Shown: in pieces, positions 6,554 through 6,906 of the stretch | Layout: each line of letters starts with the position of its first letter | How positions within the stretch are numbered: position 1 is the first letter of the stretch | NCBI GenBank assembly: GCA_947003675.1 | Contig: CAMQPJ010000066.1 | Location: forward strand, 1-6,906 | Length of the DNA stretch: 6,906 nt | Direction: 5' to 3' | Source: an uncultured Collinsella sp. | GTDB taxonomy: Bacteria; Actinomycetota; Coriobacteriia; Coriobacteriales; Coriobacteriaceae | The notes under the pieces: model-generated | What the model was told of the DNA's origin: nothing | The model's input: only the letters and a program-made list of their open reading frames with translations | The model's database searches: none | Translations under genes and position numbers: made by a program

Positions 6554-6906
6554 TACAGAATAAATCGAAGGATGTCGGAACGAAGCATATAGACAAACAG
6601 CAGCGCAAAAAGCGCGATACCCACATAGCTCACGATCGACTGGACCTTGAGCGGAAGCTCGCGGCCAGCAATCTTTTGAATGATCTCGATGACCAGCTTG
6701 CCGCCATCGAGCGGTGGGATAGGCAGCAGGTTCATAAAGCCAAGCGAGAACGAAATGAGGGCGGCAAACGAAAGGAACGTTGCAGGGCCAGCGGCAGCAG
6801 CCTGTGAGGACATAACGCTAATACCCACGATCGATGAGGACTGATCGAGAATCTCCATCGTATGCTGCGGCTGGAGCAGGCGCATCACGCCCTCCGCTGT
6901 CTGCAC
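6553..6906 (-). CDS. rseP: RseP-type site-2 zinc metalloprotease, C-terminal part (cut by window edge)
   Basis: An M50-family membrane protease that cuts its substrates within the membrane, classically anti-sigma factors or leftover signal peptides. Only the last 117 residues are in the window. The reading frame is open to the right edge, and the GTG there is best read as an internal Val codon, not a start; full-length family members have about 350-450 residues. The fragment has a hydrophobic helix at about 43-63 running into NLLPIPPLDGGKLV (59-72). This holds the conserved LDG motif whose Asp67 is the third zinc ligand. A last membrane helix covers about 91-108, followed by the short tail LRSDILRFIL. 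The HExxH motif and PDZ domain must lie off the edge. The stop TAG overlaps the ispG ribosome site, so the two are likely co-transcribed. dxr is expected further upstream. Rip1 is the mycobacterial relative. Confidence 0.93.
   Translation of the reverse strand: MQTAEGVMRLLQPQHTMEILDQSSSIVGISVMSSQAAAAGPATFLSFAALISFSLGFMNLLPIPPLDGGKLVIEIIQKIAGRELPLKVQSIVSYVGIALFALLFVYMLRSDILRFIL

Noticed and set aside
6546..6626. Alternative upstream ispG starts at ATG 6626 and GTG 6548.
   Set aside because: The ATG lies well inside rseP and adds a sequence unlike IspG. The GTG overlaps the ribosome binding site. The TTG at 6539 has correct spacing and a family-like N-terminus.

Overview
The window looks like chromosomal DNA of a high-GC Gram-positive bacterium. 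Coding is dense, third codon positions are almost all G or C, Shine-Dalgarno sequences are strong, one TTG start is used and terminators are rho-independent. The protein sequences and the pairing of a fermentative AdhE with MEP-pathway isoprenoid synthesis suggest an anaerobic gut actinobacterium of the Coriobacteriia, perhaps near Collinsella. That assignment is inference from sequence style; no database search was possible.

Layout. Bases 1-55 are the leader of adhE, with a possible promoter, a small palindrome and a possible hairpin over the ribosome site. Bases 56-2704 (+) encode a complete bifunctional acetaldehyde/alcohol dehydrogenase (AdhE). A GC-rich stem-loop follows, then a complete 254-residue APH-like phosphotransferase (2792-3556, +) of unknown substrate. 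Bases 3557-3734 hold two strong stem-loops back to back: one ends the rightward genes and the other ends the leftward operon. From there to the right edge everything reads leftward (-): proS (prolyl-tRNA synthetase, 3735-5456), ispG (HMBPP synthase, 5457-6539, TTG start) and the C-terminal part of an RseP-type site-2 protease (6553-6906, cut by the window edge).

How they work together. AdhE reoxidises NADH by turning acetyl-CoA into ethanol, and its strong codon bias suggests high expression. The leftward genes are packed with 13 and 0 bases between them, in the order rseP-ispG-proS. This is the familiar bacterial housekeeping cluster in which dxr usually lies upstream of rseP, so dxr is expected just beyond the right edge. 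ispG is a late step of the MEP pathway, rseP acts in membrane proteolysis and envelope stress signalling, and proS supplies Pro-tRNA.

This is mostly a conserved housekeeping region. I saw no mobile element, CRISPR array, tRNA or rRNA, and no convincing new multi-gene system. The points most worth a second look are the adhE leader and the orphan phosphotransferase next to adhE.
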